Notes: generated by a model from the sequence alone, not told the origin. Shown: positions 20,057-28,376, numbered from the stretch's first letter. The stretch: 64,000 bases of DNA from Chromohalobacter israelensis (GCA_000761475.1 JQNW01000001.1:868001-932000), one strand, 5' to 3'. Program-made: numbers and translations.

Positions 20057-21523
20057 ATGAGCCCACGGTTGCGTTTCAAGCGTCCCCGCATCGCACGCAT
20101 CAGCCTCAAGCTGTTCGCGGCGATCCTGCTGACCAATGTCCTGATCGGCGGCATGAGCTTTCTGCTCATCGCACGCAGTCTCGATCAGGGCTTCATCGAC
20201 TACCTGGAGCGCACTCAGGCGAATCGAGCCGATACCCTGGCCACCGCCCTCGCCGAGCGCTGGCAGGAGCATGGTGACTGGCGCTGGCTGCGCGACGACC
20301 CCCGCGCCTGGCATCGGCTGGTGCGCAATCAGTTGTGGCCGGGCGAGCGCCAGCCTCCCAGCGGAATCGATCGTGAGCTCAGCGATGCCCGCGATTTCGT
20401 GGTACTCGACGCCGACGGTCGCGTCGTCATCGGCCGCCCGCTGCCACCGCGTACGCCGCCGCCGGGCGAGGAGCCGCCACCGCAGCCGCGTTTCATCGAC
20501 ATTCAGCATCGAGGGCAGACCGTCGGCCAGTTGGGGTATCTTCCCCCGGCACAGCTCATGGCACGCATGGATCGCGTCTTCCTGCAGCGTCAGCTGCGCA
20601 ACATGACGATCATCGTCGCCTCGCTGTCGGTCGCCTCATTGCTGCTGGCCGCGGGCCTGGCCTGGTGGCTGGGCCGGCGTGCCAGGGAAATGACCGAGGC
20701 CACCCGGCGCATGACCCAGGGCGACTTCACCGTGCGCCTGCCCGAGCGGGGGCGTGACGAACTGTCCCGTCTCTCCGCCGACTTCAACGTCCTCGCCGAA
20801 ACACTGGAAGCCAATCGCCGCCATCGTCAGCAGTGGGTCGCCGATATCGCCCACGAGTTGCGCACCCCTCTCGCCGTGCTACGCGGCGAGATCGAAGCAA
20901 TCGAGGACGGCATACGTCCGCTTGGTGACGACACGTTGGCCTCGCTGGCGCAGGAAGTCGCTCAACTCGAACGCCTGGTGGATGATCTGCGTCTGCTCGC
21001 GCAAAGCGATGCGGGCGCACTGGATATCTATCTCGCCCCACACGACCTGGCAGCGCTCTTGCGTGGGCGTCTCGAGGAAGCGCAAGGCTGGCTGGGCGCG
21101 CGCGGCATCACGCTCGATGCCGAGATCGGGGCGGCCCCGGCACCGGTGCGCGCCGACCCCCAGCGTCTGCGCCAGCTCTGGAGCAACCTGCTGAGCAATA
21201 CTTGTGCCTATACCGATGCACCGGGACAGCTGCGCATACGCCTCATGCGCCATGCCGACCGCATCGAAATGACGTGGGAAGACAGCGCTCCCGGCGTTGC
21301 CGATGCCGATCTGCCGCGCCTGACCGAGCGTCTTTATCGTGTCGAGGGCTCGCGCAACCGACGCAGCGGCGGTAGCGGCCTGGGTCTGGCGATTGCCAAT
21401 GCGCTGGTCACGGCGCATGGCGGCACGCTGACCCCCTCGGCATCGCCGCTTGGGGGACTTCGCTGGACGCTCACCTTCCCGGTGCGTCACGACGACGATG
21501 TTCTCGAGCACGACATGCCATGA
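20057..21523 (+). CDS. baeS: BaeS-like envelope-stress sensor histidine kinase
   Basis: 488-residue inner-membrane kinase. Membrane spans at about 19-39 and 184-205 bracket a periplasmic domain (40-183) with a proline-rich stretch near 130-145. A HAMP linker precedes the H box IAHELRTPLAVLRGEIEAIE with His266. The N box lies near LLSNTCAYTD and the ATP lid contains SGGSGLGLAIANAL. The text around DSAPGVADADLPRLTERLYR is close to E. coli BaeS, which senses envelope damage. The ATG at 20057 lacks a strong Shine-Dalgarno sequence; an in-frame start at 19985 is possible. The response regulator follows 19 bases later. Confidence 0.88.
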   Translation: MSPRLRFKRPRIARISLKLFAAILLTNVLIGGMSFLLIARSLDQGFIDYLERTQANRADTLATALAERWQEHGDWRWLRDDPRAWHRLVRNQLWPGERQPPSGIDRELSDARDFVVLDADGRVVIGRPLPPRTPPPGEEPPPQPRFIDIQHRGQTVGQLGYLPPAQLMARMDRVFLQRQLRNMTIIVASLSVASLLLAAGLAWWLGRRAREMTEATRRMTQGDFTVRLPERGRDELSRLSADFNVLAETLEANRRHRQQWVADIAHELRTPLAVLRGEIEAIEDGIRPLGDDTLASLAQEVAQLERLVDDLRLLAQSDAGALDIYLAPHDLAALLRGRLEEAQGWLGARGITLDAEIGAAPAPVRADPQRLRQLWSNLLSNTCAYTDAPGQLRIRLMRHADRIEMTWEDSAPGVADADLPRLTERLYRVEGSRNRRSGGSGLGLAIANALVTAHGGTLTPSASPLGGLRWTLTFPVRHDDDVLEHDMP

Positions 21524-21542
21524 GCCACGCCTGGAGACAGCC

Positions 21543-22226
21543 ATGAACGACACCATTCTGATCGTCGAGGACGAACCCAAGATCGCGCGCCTGGTCGCCG
21601 ATTACCTCCAGCAAAGCGGTTATGCCACGCATCACCTGGCACATGGCGACGAGGTCATGCCGTGGCTTGCGGATCATGCCCCGGCCCTGATACTGCTCGA
21701 CTTGATGCTGCCCGGCACCGACGGCTTGACCCTGTGCCGCCGGATCGGCGATCAGTACCCGGCCTTGCCCGTGATCATGCTGACCGCACGTGTCGAGGAG
21801 GTCGACCGACTGCTGGGACTGGAGCTGGGTGCCGACGACTACATCTGCAAACCGTTCAGCCCGCGCGAGGTAGTGGCACGAGTCAAGGCCGTGCTCCGCC
21901 GCCTGCACCCCCAGACCGAGGAGGCCGCCACGCCAGCACCGCTGAGCCTGGACGAGGACGGCTGGCGCGCCCTGGCGCAAGGCACCGACCTGGGCCTGAC
22001 CGCCGTCGAATTCCAGTTGCTCAAGGTCATGATGCAGGCGCCCGGACGCATCTTCTCGCGCGACCAGTTGATGGATCACATGTATCGCGACCATCGCATC
22101 GTCTCCGAGCGAACCGTGGACAGTCATATCAAGAAATTGCGCCGCAAGATCGCCGATGCCTATCCCGAGCGCGACATCATCCATTCCGTATATGGCGTCG
22201 GGTATAAATACCAGCCCGACTCCTGA
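21543..22226 (+). CDS. baeR: BaeR-like OmpR-family response regulator
   Basis: 227-residue regulator. The receiver domain has Asp10, phospho-acceptor Asp53 (in LILLDLMLPG) and Lys103 (in YICKPFSPREVVARVK). The C-terminal winged helix includes GLTAVEFQLLKVM and RTVDSHIKKLRRKI. The receiver segment from DLMLPGTDGLTLCRR onward is strikingly like BaeR. GGAG is 6 bases before the ATG. It follows baeS with a 19-base gap. In E. coli the pair activates spy and the mdtABC pump; two small envelope-like genes lie next door here. Confidence 0.92.
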   Translation: MNDTILIVEDEPKIARLVADYLQQSGYATHHLAHGDEVMPWLADHAPALILLDLMLPGTDGLTLCRRIGDQYPALPVIMLTARVEEVDRLLGLELGADDYICKPFSPREVVARVKAVLRRLHPQTEEAATPAPLSLDEDGWRALAQGTDLGLTAVEFQLLKVMMQAPGRIFSRDQLMDHMYRDHRIVSERTVDSHIKKLRRKIADAYPERDIIHSVYGVGYKYQPDS

Positions 22227-22287
22227 CGGGGCACTCCACCAACCAGACACTGCTGCGCACCACCACGCGCTGCACCGCTGCACACAC

Positions 22288-22326
22288 GAAAACGCCCCCG
22301 CTGCGAGTCGCAGCGGGGGCGTTTTC
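22288..22326 (+). terminator. Terminator after baeR
   Basis: A 19-base inverted repeat, GAAAACGCCCCCGCTGCGA (22288-22306) and its complement at 22308-22326, folds to a long GC-rich stem with A residues on the left and TTTTC on the right. It can stop transcription from either side (baeR and the minus-strand gene ending at 22374). Confidence 0.9.
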
Positions 22327-22373
22327 GATGTGCCAGCGGACATGACGCCGCCCGAAGGCGACGTCCGTGCGGC

Positions 22374-22661
22374 TTACCAGTCGGCGCGATGGCCGAGTTT
22401 CGGCTGGTCCGCCGTGTTGCTGGGCAGGTCGGTCTGCTTGGTGTTGGTGACCGAGATGTAATGCTCGGCCTTCGCGATGCCCACGCTGTCGGCGCCGGAA
22501 GTATCCAGCTGCTGATAGTCGACGGAGAATTGCGTGACCGGCTGGCCGACATTCAGGGCCTCATGGTTGACCTGCAAGGCTTCGCTGGAGGCAAAGCTTG
22601 CGTGTGCGGCCACCGGCAGTGCGGCGAGTGCAATAGCGGAAATCAGGATACGTGCTTTCAT
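22374..22661 (-). CDS. Small secreted protein of unknown function
   Basis: 95-residue product with a clear Sec signal peptide: MKARILISAIALAALPVAAHA, predicted cleavage after AHA (about residue 21). The mature ~74 residues are polar, lack cysteine and have no motif I recognise. AAGGAG lies 7 bases before the ATG at 22661, so the gene is well supported. Upstream are a GTTCG/CGAAC dyad (22691-22704) and a CATTGGC element on the minus strand, resembling the 3' half of the E. coli BaeR box. It is next to baeSR, so it may be a periplasmic target of that system (inference). Confidence 0.78.
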   Translation of the reverse strand: MKARILISAIALAALPVAAHASFASSEALQVNHEALNVGQPVTQFSVDYQQLDTSGADSVGIAKAEHYISVTNTKQTDLPSNTADQPKLGHRADW

Positions 22662-22856
22662 GGACTTGCTCCTTGACTGTCTGTGCCAATGTTCGCTTTC
22701 GAACGTTGCGTGAACTATATAGCAAGCTAACAATGAACGCAATAATAAAGTTTCCAATCGTTGCCATAGCGTTCATCTATCCAGCCAGGAAGAAGCATGC
22801 AGGACAAGAAACTGCTCCTATAGCGATATCGCAGGCATTATTCACTCCCGCACCGA

Positions 22857-23324
22857 GTGACGCTTGCATGTCCTTGCATTTCAGCAACGCCCTCGCCATC
22901 ACGAAAATTTCGAAAACGAAAATCGAATGAATCATCACTTGCACGCTGCTTGCGCGACGCCCTTCGCGAGCGTCTGCACTCGGTGCTCAGTGGCGAACAG
23001 CTGCGCGTACTGGCCCTGCTGACGCCCCCACACTCCGAACGCCAGGAAAGGCCCGTGCGCGAGCATCAGGCAACGCTGGAGGCCCTGGTGGACAGTTGGC
23101 GACTCGATGACGCCCAGCGCGCCGACTTTCGGGATGCCCGCGCGACCTTCCACGACACGCTGCGTCAGTGGCGTGACAATGCCGGGAAGCCGGATCGCAA
23201 CGCCTGGCTGACGGCGCGGGAGGACTATCGGCAGTCGCTGGAGGAAATCTTCACGCCGGCACAGATGGCGGTGCTCGACGACATGCTGCCCACCCTGCGC
23301 AAGGTACCGCGACACGCCATGTGA
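22857..23324 (+). CDS. Small LTxxQ-like (Spy/CpxP-like) protein, start uncertain
   Basis: Helix-rich, charged product of up to 155 residues. LSGEQLRVL and FTPAQMAVL resemble the two LTxxQ motifs of Spy/CpxP periplasmic chaperones, and the spacing between them (~100 residues) is similar. No signal peptide is visible in this frame. The only upstream start is a GTG at 22857 without a good ribosome-binding site, and the first ~25 residues look non-coding. The real start may be further in, or a frameshift near 22920 may have broken the N-terminus. The location beside baeSR fits an envelope-stress target. Confidence 0.5.
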   Translation: MTLACPCISATPSPSRKFRKRKSNESSLARCLRDALRERLHSVLSGEQLRVLALLTPPHSERQERPVREHQATLEALVDSWRLDDAQRADFRDARATFHDTLRQWRDNAGKPDRNAWLTAREDYRQSLEEIFTPAQMAVLDDMLPTLRKVPRHAM

Positions 23325-23344
23325 CGCGCCACGCGCCTTCGGAC

Positions 23345-23998
23345 TCAGCTCCGAAGGCGCTGCATGAGGACCACGTCGTTGCGTGGAAAGCTCACCGACA
23401 GGCCATGGCGCTCGGCCAGATAGTGAAAGCTGCGCTCGGCGAAGAAGCACACATGAGTCGGGTCGCGCATGTAGCGCCATGCAGCCAGGTCCTGCACCAG
23501 GTCACTGCGTTGGGTCATGATCCCCAGCCAGCCCCCGACACGTAATCGCGCGATCACCTCGGCCAGCGCGTCCCCCGGTGCATGCAGATGCTCGACCACC
23601 TCGGTGGCGGTGATGACATCGAACTCACGCTGCCACACCTCGGGAAATGGCGCGTAGAAGGGGTCGTACAACGCCATGTGATGCCCGGCTTCTTCGAGCA
23701 TGACCGAGAGCGTCGGCCCGGGACCACAGCCGAAGTCGAGCCCTTGTGCGGCGGGAGGCAGGCGCTCCAGCAGCGGGTCGCACAGGCGCGACAGGAAGCG
23801 ACGATATCCCGCGTCGTGGGGGAAGTTCTGGTGGAGATCGTAGACCGCGCGCTCCTCGGCGGCACTGGGCAACGATGCCGGGGAGACGAAAATCAAAGCG
23901 CATCGTGGACAGCGGTAATACATCCGCGGTGGCGCCCCCGCCACACGCCGGGCATGCGGCATTGCGCACAAGGGGCAGACCGACTCACCGTCATGCAT
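23345..23998 (-). CDS. Class I SAM-dependent methyltransferase with N-terminal zinc ribbon
   Basis: 217-residue protein. A CxxC...CxxC zinc ribbon (Cys8, Cys11, Cys30, Cys33) precedes a Rossmann methyltransferase domain with motif I LDFGCGPG (~87-94) and TATEVVEHLHAPGD. This is the Methyltransf_23-type layout. I chose the ATG at 23998 because GGAG is 8 bases upstream; two more in-frame starts up to 24040 exist. The target is unknown and the neighbours do not suggest one. Confidence 0.85.
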   Translation of the reverse strand: MHDGESVCPLCAMPHARRVAGAPPRMYYRCPRCALIFVSPASLPSAAEERAVYDLHQNFPHDAGYRRFLSRLCDPLLERLPPAAQGLDFGCGPGPTLSVMLEEAGHHMALYDPFYAPFPEVWQREFDVITATEVVEHLHAPGDALAEVIARLRVGGWLGIMTQRSDLVQDLAAWRYMRDPTHVCFFAERSFHYLAERHGLSVSFPRNDVVLMQRLRS

Positions 23999-24155
23999 CG
24001 GGGCATCTCCTTCGTTCGTCATCCGCCAGCGAACCGTCATGCAACGTCATCGCGCTCTTCCGACTGGATGACACGGGCATCGAACGTGCATGATATCCCT
24101 GCCCTCGCGGCAAGACCGTCACTTTCCGTGCACCTCATGCTATGGACACTTCGCC

Positions 24156-24539
24156 ATGCTCAATGCCATCGACCATGTGGTGGTCACCGTTACCGACCTC
24201 GAACTCAGCATCGATTTCTACACACGCGTGCTGGGTCTCGACGCCCATTATCACGATGCGACGCGCACCGATCTGTGTCTGGATGGCTTTGCCCTGCGGT
24301 TGCATGGCCCCGAGGCCTCCGCCGCACGTCCGGCCGAGTCGCCCGTCCCCGGCAGCCAGACACTCGGCTTTCGCAGCTCTCTGCCCCTCGCCGAGGTGAA
24401 GGCACACCTCGAGGCCCTGGCCATTCCCATGGAGCTTGCCCCTGGGGCGACACCAGACGACATCGAGACGTGGTCGTCACTTTACGTACGCGATCCAGAC
24501 GGTAACCTTATCGAGATTTCTCGACCGCGTCGCCGCTGA
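24156..24539 (+). CDS. VOC-superfamily (glyoxalase/dioxygenase-like) protein
   Basis: 127-residue single-domain vicinal-oxygen-chelate protein. IDHVVVTVTDLELSIDFYTR at the N-terminus has the metal-binding His7, and YVRDPDGNLIEISRP closes the second beta-alpha-beta-beta-beta module with the glutamate ligand. Proteins of this size annotated as glyoxalase-like (virulence-protein STM3117 type) act on diverse substrates, so no reaction is assigned. The ATG at 24156 has only a weak ribosome-binding site; an in-frame start at 24090 seems less likely. Confidence 0.82.
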   Translation: MLNAIDHVVVTVTDLELSIDFYTRVLGLDAHYHDATRTDLCLDGFALRLHGPEASAARPAESPVPGSQTLGFRSSLPLAEVKAHLEALAIPMELAPGATPDDIETWSSLYVRDPDGNLIEISRPRRR

Positions 24540-24564
24540 AGCGACATGACAGGAGGCACCGCCC

Positions 24565-24933
24565 ATGCAGGAAGACACGTCCCCCATCGAGCGCGACCCG
24601 CAAGGCCCAGCGGACGGCAAGATCGCCCTGATCATCTACGTCCTGATCCTGGCGGGATTCGCCGTGGGCATCACGCCCTTGATCGGCGTGGTCATGGCGT
24701 ATGTCTATCGCGGCAACGGCCCCGTCTGGCTCGATGCTCACTATCGCTATCAGATCCGCACCTTCTGGATCGGTGTGCTGTACTTCGTGCTGGCTTCCGT
24801 GTTGAGCCTGATCGCCGTGGGCTTCGTGCTCTACGTACTGCTCGCCATCTGGGTAGTGGTACGCTGCGTCAAGGGATTTCAGGCGCTCAACGAACATCGC
24901 GCGCCCGCGAATGTCGATAGCTGGCTCTGGTAA
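24565..24933 (+). CDS. DUF4870-type small membrane protein
   Basis: 122-residue inner-membrane protein with two hydrophobic hairpin regions (about 20-45 and 67-97) separated by a loop with HYRYQIRTFWIG, the pattern of DUF4870 proteins. GGAGG lies 8 bases before the ATG. Function is unknown. It starts 25 bases after the VOC gene and may be co-transcribed with it. Confidence 0.82.
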   Translation: MQEDTSPIERDPQGPADGKIALIIYVLILAGFAVGITPLIGVVMAYVYRGNGPVWLDAHYRYQIRTFWIGVLYFVLASVLSLIAVGFVLYVLLAIWVVVRCVKGFQALNEHRAPANVDSWLW

Positions 24934-24940
24934 CCGGCAC

Positions 24941-24976
24941 CATGCGCCTCGGCGCATGATGCACAATCCGTATAAT
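24941..24976 (+). promoter_or_regulatory. Palindrome plus -10 element upstream of the lpxL-like gene
   Basis: CATGCGCC-TC-GGCGCATG (24941-24958) is a perfect 18-base palindrome with no following T tract. TATAAT, a consensus -10 hexamer, is at 24971-24976. The expected -35 position overlaps the palindrome and has no good TTGACA match, so an activator or repressor site is possible. Confidence 0.4.
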
Positions 24977-25010
24977 GCGAGCCCAACGGCTTGCCGTCAC
25001 CGATGATGTC

Positions 25011-25946
25011 ATGAGTTCGAAATCCAACGATGTTTCTCCTCCCTTGCGTGCGCGTGCCATCGCCGGGTTGTGGCGTGGCCTCGCCAGATTGACGCCGCGC
25101 CGCCTGTGGCAACTGGCACGCCTGATCGGGCCGCTGATCCTGGCGTTCAGTCGTCGCGAACGAGAGGTCACGCGCGCCAACCTCCAGCATGTCTATCCCG
25201 ACATGACGACCGCCGTGCGCCGCAACTTGACGCGCCGCAGCCTGGTGCACTCCTCGGCGACCATGCTGGAGCTGGGGTTCGCCTGGATGGCCGCCCCGAG
25301 CCGCGTCGAAACCGCCATCCGCCAGGTCCACGGACGCGAGCTGCTCGATGACGCCCGCGCCCAGGGACGCGGCGTGATCGTGCTGGCGCCGCACTTCGGC
25401 AACTGGGAGGTCCTCAACTTCTGGCTTTCCAGCCATTTTCCGTTCACGGCCATGTACGAACCGCCCAAGATCGCCGCCCTCGATCCTGTGATTCGTGGCG
25501 GGCGCGAGCGCATGGGCGCTCAGCTCGTGCCGACCAATCCCCGGGGCGTGGCGTCGCTGCTCAAGGCACTCAAACGCTGCGAGGCAGTCGGTATCCTGCC
25601 GGACCAGGAACCCAGCTGGGGCAGCGGCGTGTTCGCCGACTTCTTCCAGCGCCCCGCCTATACCGCCACCCTGCTGCCCAAGCTGGTCGCTCGCACCGAG
25701 GCGCGCGTGGTCACCGGCATCGCCCGGCGTCTACCGGATGGCGAGGGCTTCGCGATCCACTTTCTGGCCGCCGATGACCGCGTGTACGCCAGCGACGAAA
25801 CGCAGTCGGCCACTGGCGTCAACGCCAGCGTGGAAGATGCCATCGCCCTGGATCCCGCCCAGTACCAGTGGGAATACAAACGCTTTCGCAAGACACCGCA
25901 GCAGGCCGCCCAGGACCCCGATTTCAAGCGTTTCCGCATCTACTAG
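25011..25946 (+). CDS. LpxL/HtrB-family lipid A acyltransferase
   Basis: Inner-membrane late acyltransferase of lipid A synthesis. The 311-residue protein has the catalytic HxxxxE motif APHFGNWE (His128, Glu133) and later GILPDQEPSWGSGVFADFF, typical of LpxL/LpxM/LpxP. A helical N-terminus carries a hydrophobic patch near 35-47. I chose the ATG at 25011; an in-frame ATG at 24975 falls inside the TATAAT element and is unlikely. Which acyl chain and position it uses cannot be told. Confidence 0.9.
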   Translation: MSSKSNDVSPPLRARAIAGLWRGLARLTPRRLWQLARLIGPLILAFSRREREVTRANLQHVYPDMTTAVRRNLTRRSLVHSSATMLELGFAWMAAPSRVETAIRQVHGRELLDDARAQGRGVIVLAPHFGNWEVLNFWLSSHFPFTAMYEPPKIAALDPVIRGGRERMGAQLVPTNPRGVASLLKALKRCEAVGILPDQEPSWGSGVFADFFQRPAYTATLLPKLVARTEARVVTGIARRLPDGEGFAIHFLAADDRVYASDETQSATGVNASVEDAIALDPAQYQWEYKRFRKTPQQAAQDPDFKRFRIY

Positions 25947-26061
25947 GCCTGGCTGCCACCCGCCCGGTCGCCGAGCGTCGCATGCATGTCGCCCGAACGG
26001 GGTCCGATGGCGCCCAGACGTCTACACTGGGCAAGAACGCCCCCAGCCCAAGGAGCAGTCC

Positions 26062-27240
26062 ATGCCCCTGCGAACCGCATTCCACCGGCTCGGCCGAGGC
26101 TCACTGGCATGCCTCGGTCTCGGGCTCGGCGCCATCATGAGCGCTTCCGGCCAGGCGCAGTCGCTGACGCCGACATCCGTGGCGGGCAGCGAACAGCGCG
26201 CGCAAGTGCCCGAGGGCGCCACTCTGACCCATCTGGTCTCGCTGAGTGCACCGCGACTGATCAGCATCGGTCCCGACAATGAAATGTTCATCGGCACCCG
26301 GGCGGGACGCCTGTATCGCCTCAAGCCGCCGTATACGAGCGTCGATGCGGAAGTGGCGCTATCCGGCTATCCGCATAGTGCCGTGGTGCATCGAGGATAC
26401 CTGTATGTCGCCACGACCGACCGGCTGCTGCGCGCGTCCTATTCACCGGATCGGCGTCTCGAGGACGTGGCGTTCGAAGAAGTCGCCGCTCTGCCCGGCG
26501 GTGGCGGGCATAGCTCGCGCACCTTGTCCGTGGGGCCCGATGGTCGGCTCTACGTGGCACTCGGCATTCAAGGCAATTGTTCGCCGCAGCGCGTCGCGGA
26601 GGACGTTGCCTTCGAGGATCGCCGGGGTGGTGTCATGGCGCTCGACCCGACACGGTCGACGCCCGAATGGACGCCCTATGTCGGCGGACTGCGCAATCCC
26701 ATCGGCATGGCCTGGAGCCCCGAGGGGGTGCTGTATCTCAACAATAACGGCCCCGACCACTGGGGGTACGAAGCGCCCCCCGAATTGCTGGTGCGCGCCG
26801 AGGCCGGCAGCTTTCACGGCATGCCATGGTATCAGTGGAACGACGGCGCCTGGCAGCGCGATGACTGCATCGGCTCGACGCCACCCACGCCCCGCGATGC
26901 GCTCGCACCGCCGGTTGCCACCTTCGCCGCCCGCAGCGCCCCCATAGGATTGACGTTCTTGCCCGCCGACAACCCCTGGAAGCTGGACATGATCAGCGCC
27001 ATCCATGGCAGCTGGGCCACCCAGGCCGCCGGCGGTCCCGCTTCTCGTCGACCGCCCAAGATCGTCGGCATACGGCTCTCGACCGACGGCCGCCAAGGCA
27101 CGGTGACCGACCTGGTGAGCGGCTTCCAGGCGGAGAATGGCGAGCGCTGGGCCCGCCCCACCGGAGTGGCTTACCACGATGGGGCGCTGTATTTCACCTC
27201 CGACAGCGGCGAGGCAGGCCTGTACCGTCTGACGCCATGA
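26062..27240 (+). CDS. Secreted PQQ-dependent sugar dehydrogenase-like beta-propeller protein
   Basis: 392-residue periplasmic protein of the soluble glucose/sorbosone dehydrogenase family. A signal peptide occupies about the first 33 residues, ending ASGQAQS. The propeller shows PRLISIGPDNEMFIGTRAG, GLRNPIGMAWSPEGVLYLNN and a final RPTGVAYHDGALYFTSD. AAGGAG precedes the ATG at 26062. Two cysteines (in QGNCSPQ and DDCIGS) may form a disulfide. Whether it really binds PQQ is unproven; related proteins are often of unknown function. It converges with the next gene after 7 bases. Confidence 0.82.
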   Translation: MPLRTAFHRLGRGSLACLGLGLGAIMSASGQAQSLTPTSVAGSEQRAQVPEGATLTHLVSLSAPRLISIGPDNEMFIGTRAGRLYRLKPPYTSVDAEVALSGYPHSAVVHRGYLYVATTDRLLRASYSPDRRLEDVAFEEVAALPGGGGHSSRTLSVGPDGRLYVALGIQGNCSPQRVAEDVAFEDRRGGVMALDPTRSTPEWTPYVGGLRNPIGMAWSPEGVLYLNNNGPDHWGYEAPPELLVRAEAGSFHGMPWYQWNDGAWQRDDCIGSTPPTPRDALAPPVATFAARSAPIGLTFLPADNPWKLDMISAIHGSWATQAAGGPASRRPPKIVGIRLSTDGRQGTVTDLVSGFQAENGERWARPTGVAYHDGALYFTSDSGEAGLYRLTP

Positions 27241-27247
27241 GGGCGTG

Positions 27248-28129
27248 TTAACGCATGTCCAGGTGGGCCTGGCGCGCAGCCACCTCGGCGAGCCCCGACC
27301 AGTCCTTCTCGCCATCGCCGTGCGCCAGGGCATCGAGCAGCCGATCGCGCACCGCGCTACCCAATGGCAAGGCGACATGCCGCTCGTCTCCCGCACGCAA
27401 GGCCAGACCGACATCCTTGTGACCCAGGCGCATCGTGAAGCCGGCGGGCTCGAAGCGTGCTTCGGCGATCATCTTGCCGTAGCCCTGATAAGCCGGCGAG
27501 GCGAAGAGCGTATTGGTGACGAAATCGAGAAAATCGCTGGCCTCGATACCGTATGCGCGTGTCAGCGTCGAGGCCTCGGCCATCGACTCGATGGCGGTGG
27601 CGAGCATGAAGTTCGCCGCGATCTTGACCACGTTGGCACGCTCCGGCGACTCGCCCAATGGCCATACGGCTTGGCCCATGGCGTCGAGCACGGGCCTGAC
27701 CCGCTCGATCTGCGCCGGATCGCCGGCAGCGATGATGTTGAGCTTGCCCGCTGCCGCCACGTCCGGACGTCCGAGCACCGGCGCGGCGATGTAGGCCACG
27801 CCCAGGCGATCGTGCAGTGCCGTCATGCCACGCGCAAAGGCCACCGACACCGTGGCCATGTTGATATGCACGCTGCCCTTTTTCATCGCCTCGACGGCCT
27901 TGCTTTCGATCAGTACCTGATGCGCCGCCTGATCGTCCGCCAGCATGCTGACCAGCACCTCGTGACGCGCCGCATCCGCAGGCGTTTTGGCTGCCTTGGC
28001 GCCTTTCCGAGTCAAGGCCTCGACGGCTTCGGTGGAGCGGTTCCACACCGTAACCTCATGCCCTGCCTCGAGTAGCTGACTCGCCATTCCACACCCCATG
28101 GCGCCCAGTCCAATGAAACCGATCTTCAT
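27248..28129 (-). CDS. NAD(P)-dependent beta-hydroxyacid dehydrogenase (HIBADH family)
   Basis: 293-residue cytosolic oxidoreductase of the 3-hydroxyisobutyrate/tartronate-semialdehyde reductase family. The N-terminal Rossmann motif MKIGFIGLGAMGCGMA binds the cofactor, NRS at 30-32 follows strand two, and the catalytic lysine is Lys169 in VVKIAANF. AAGGAG lies 7 bases before the ATG at 28129; the earlier in-frame start at 28189 is not supported. The substrate cannot be fixed; the active-site loop differs from classical HIBADH. Confidence 0.88.
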   Translation of the reverse strand: MKIGFIGLGAMGCGMASQLLEAGHEVTVWNRSTEAVEALTRKGAKAAKTPADAARHEVLVSMLADDQAAHQVLIESKAVEAMKKGSVHINMATVSVAFARGMTALHDRLGVAYIAAPVLGRPDVAAAGKLNIIAAGDPAQIERVRPVLDAMGQAVWPLGESPERANVVKIAANFMLATAIESMAEASTLTRAYGIEASDFLDFVTNTLFASPAYQGYGKMIAEARFEPAGFTMRLGHKDVGLALRAGDERHVALPLGSAVRDRLLDALAHGDGEKDWSGLAEVAARQAHLDMR

Positions 28130-28256
28130 GCGATTGCTCCTTGAATGCTGCATTCCGTCGAATAGATGAGCACGCAAACAAAAACACAAGATTCACGCCT
28201 CGTTCGTCGATACGGGGCTTTCATCCCGGGCGACGCTTGCTACACTCTAGCCGATA

Positions 28257-28376
28257 GCTTGACGGGGTGCCGGTGGAACCGGCTGAGATCGTCCTGCGCC
28301 GAGACTCATACGAAGAGCGGCGCCACGACGGATCCCGACGAACCTGATCCGGCTAGTACCGGCGTAGGGATCAAGC
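28257..28376 (+). promoter_or_regulatory. TPP (thi-box) riboswitch controlling thiC
   Basis: Class of thiamine pyrophosphate sensors. P1 is GCTTGA (28257-28262) with TCAAGC (28371-28376). The conserved core ACGGGGTGCC (28262-28271), GGCTGAGA (28281-28288) and CCTGATCCGGCTAGTACCGG (28343-28362) followed by CGTAGGGA are all present. A TACACT -10-like element at 28241-28246 would place the transcript start right before it. It lies 89 bases upstream of the thiC ATG, so ligand binding probably affects termination or translation of thiC. Confidence 0.96.

Noticed and set aside
22652..22930. 92-codon plus-strand open frame
   Set aside because: No ribosome-binding site, no recognisable product, and it covers the promoter region of the minus-strand secreted protein. 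Kept only as a clue for the uncertain start of the 22857 gene.
23333..23360. 11-bp perfect hairpin between the LTxxQ-like gene and the methyltransferase
   Set aside because: Considered as a terminator, but the methyltransferase stop codon lies in its loop and there is no T tract on either strand, so I could not assign termination with confidence.
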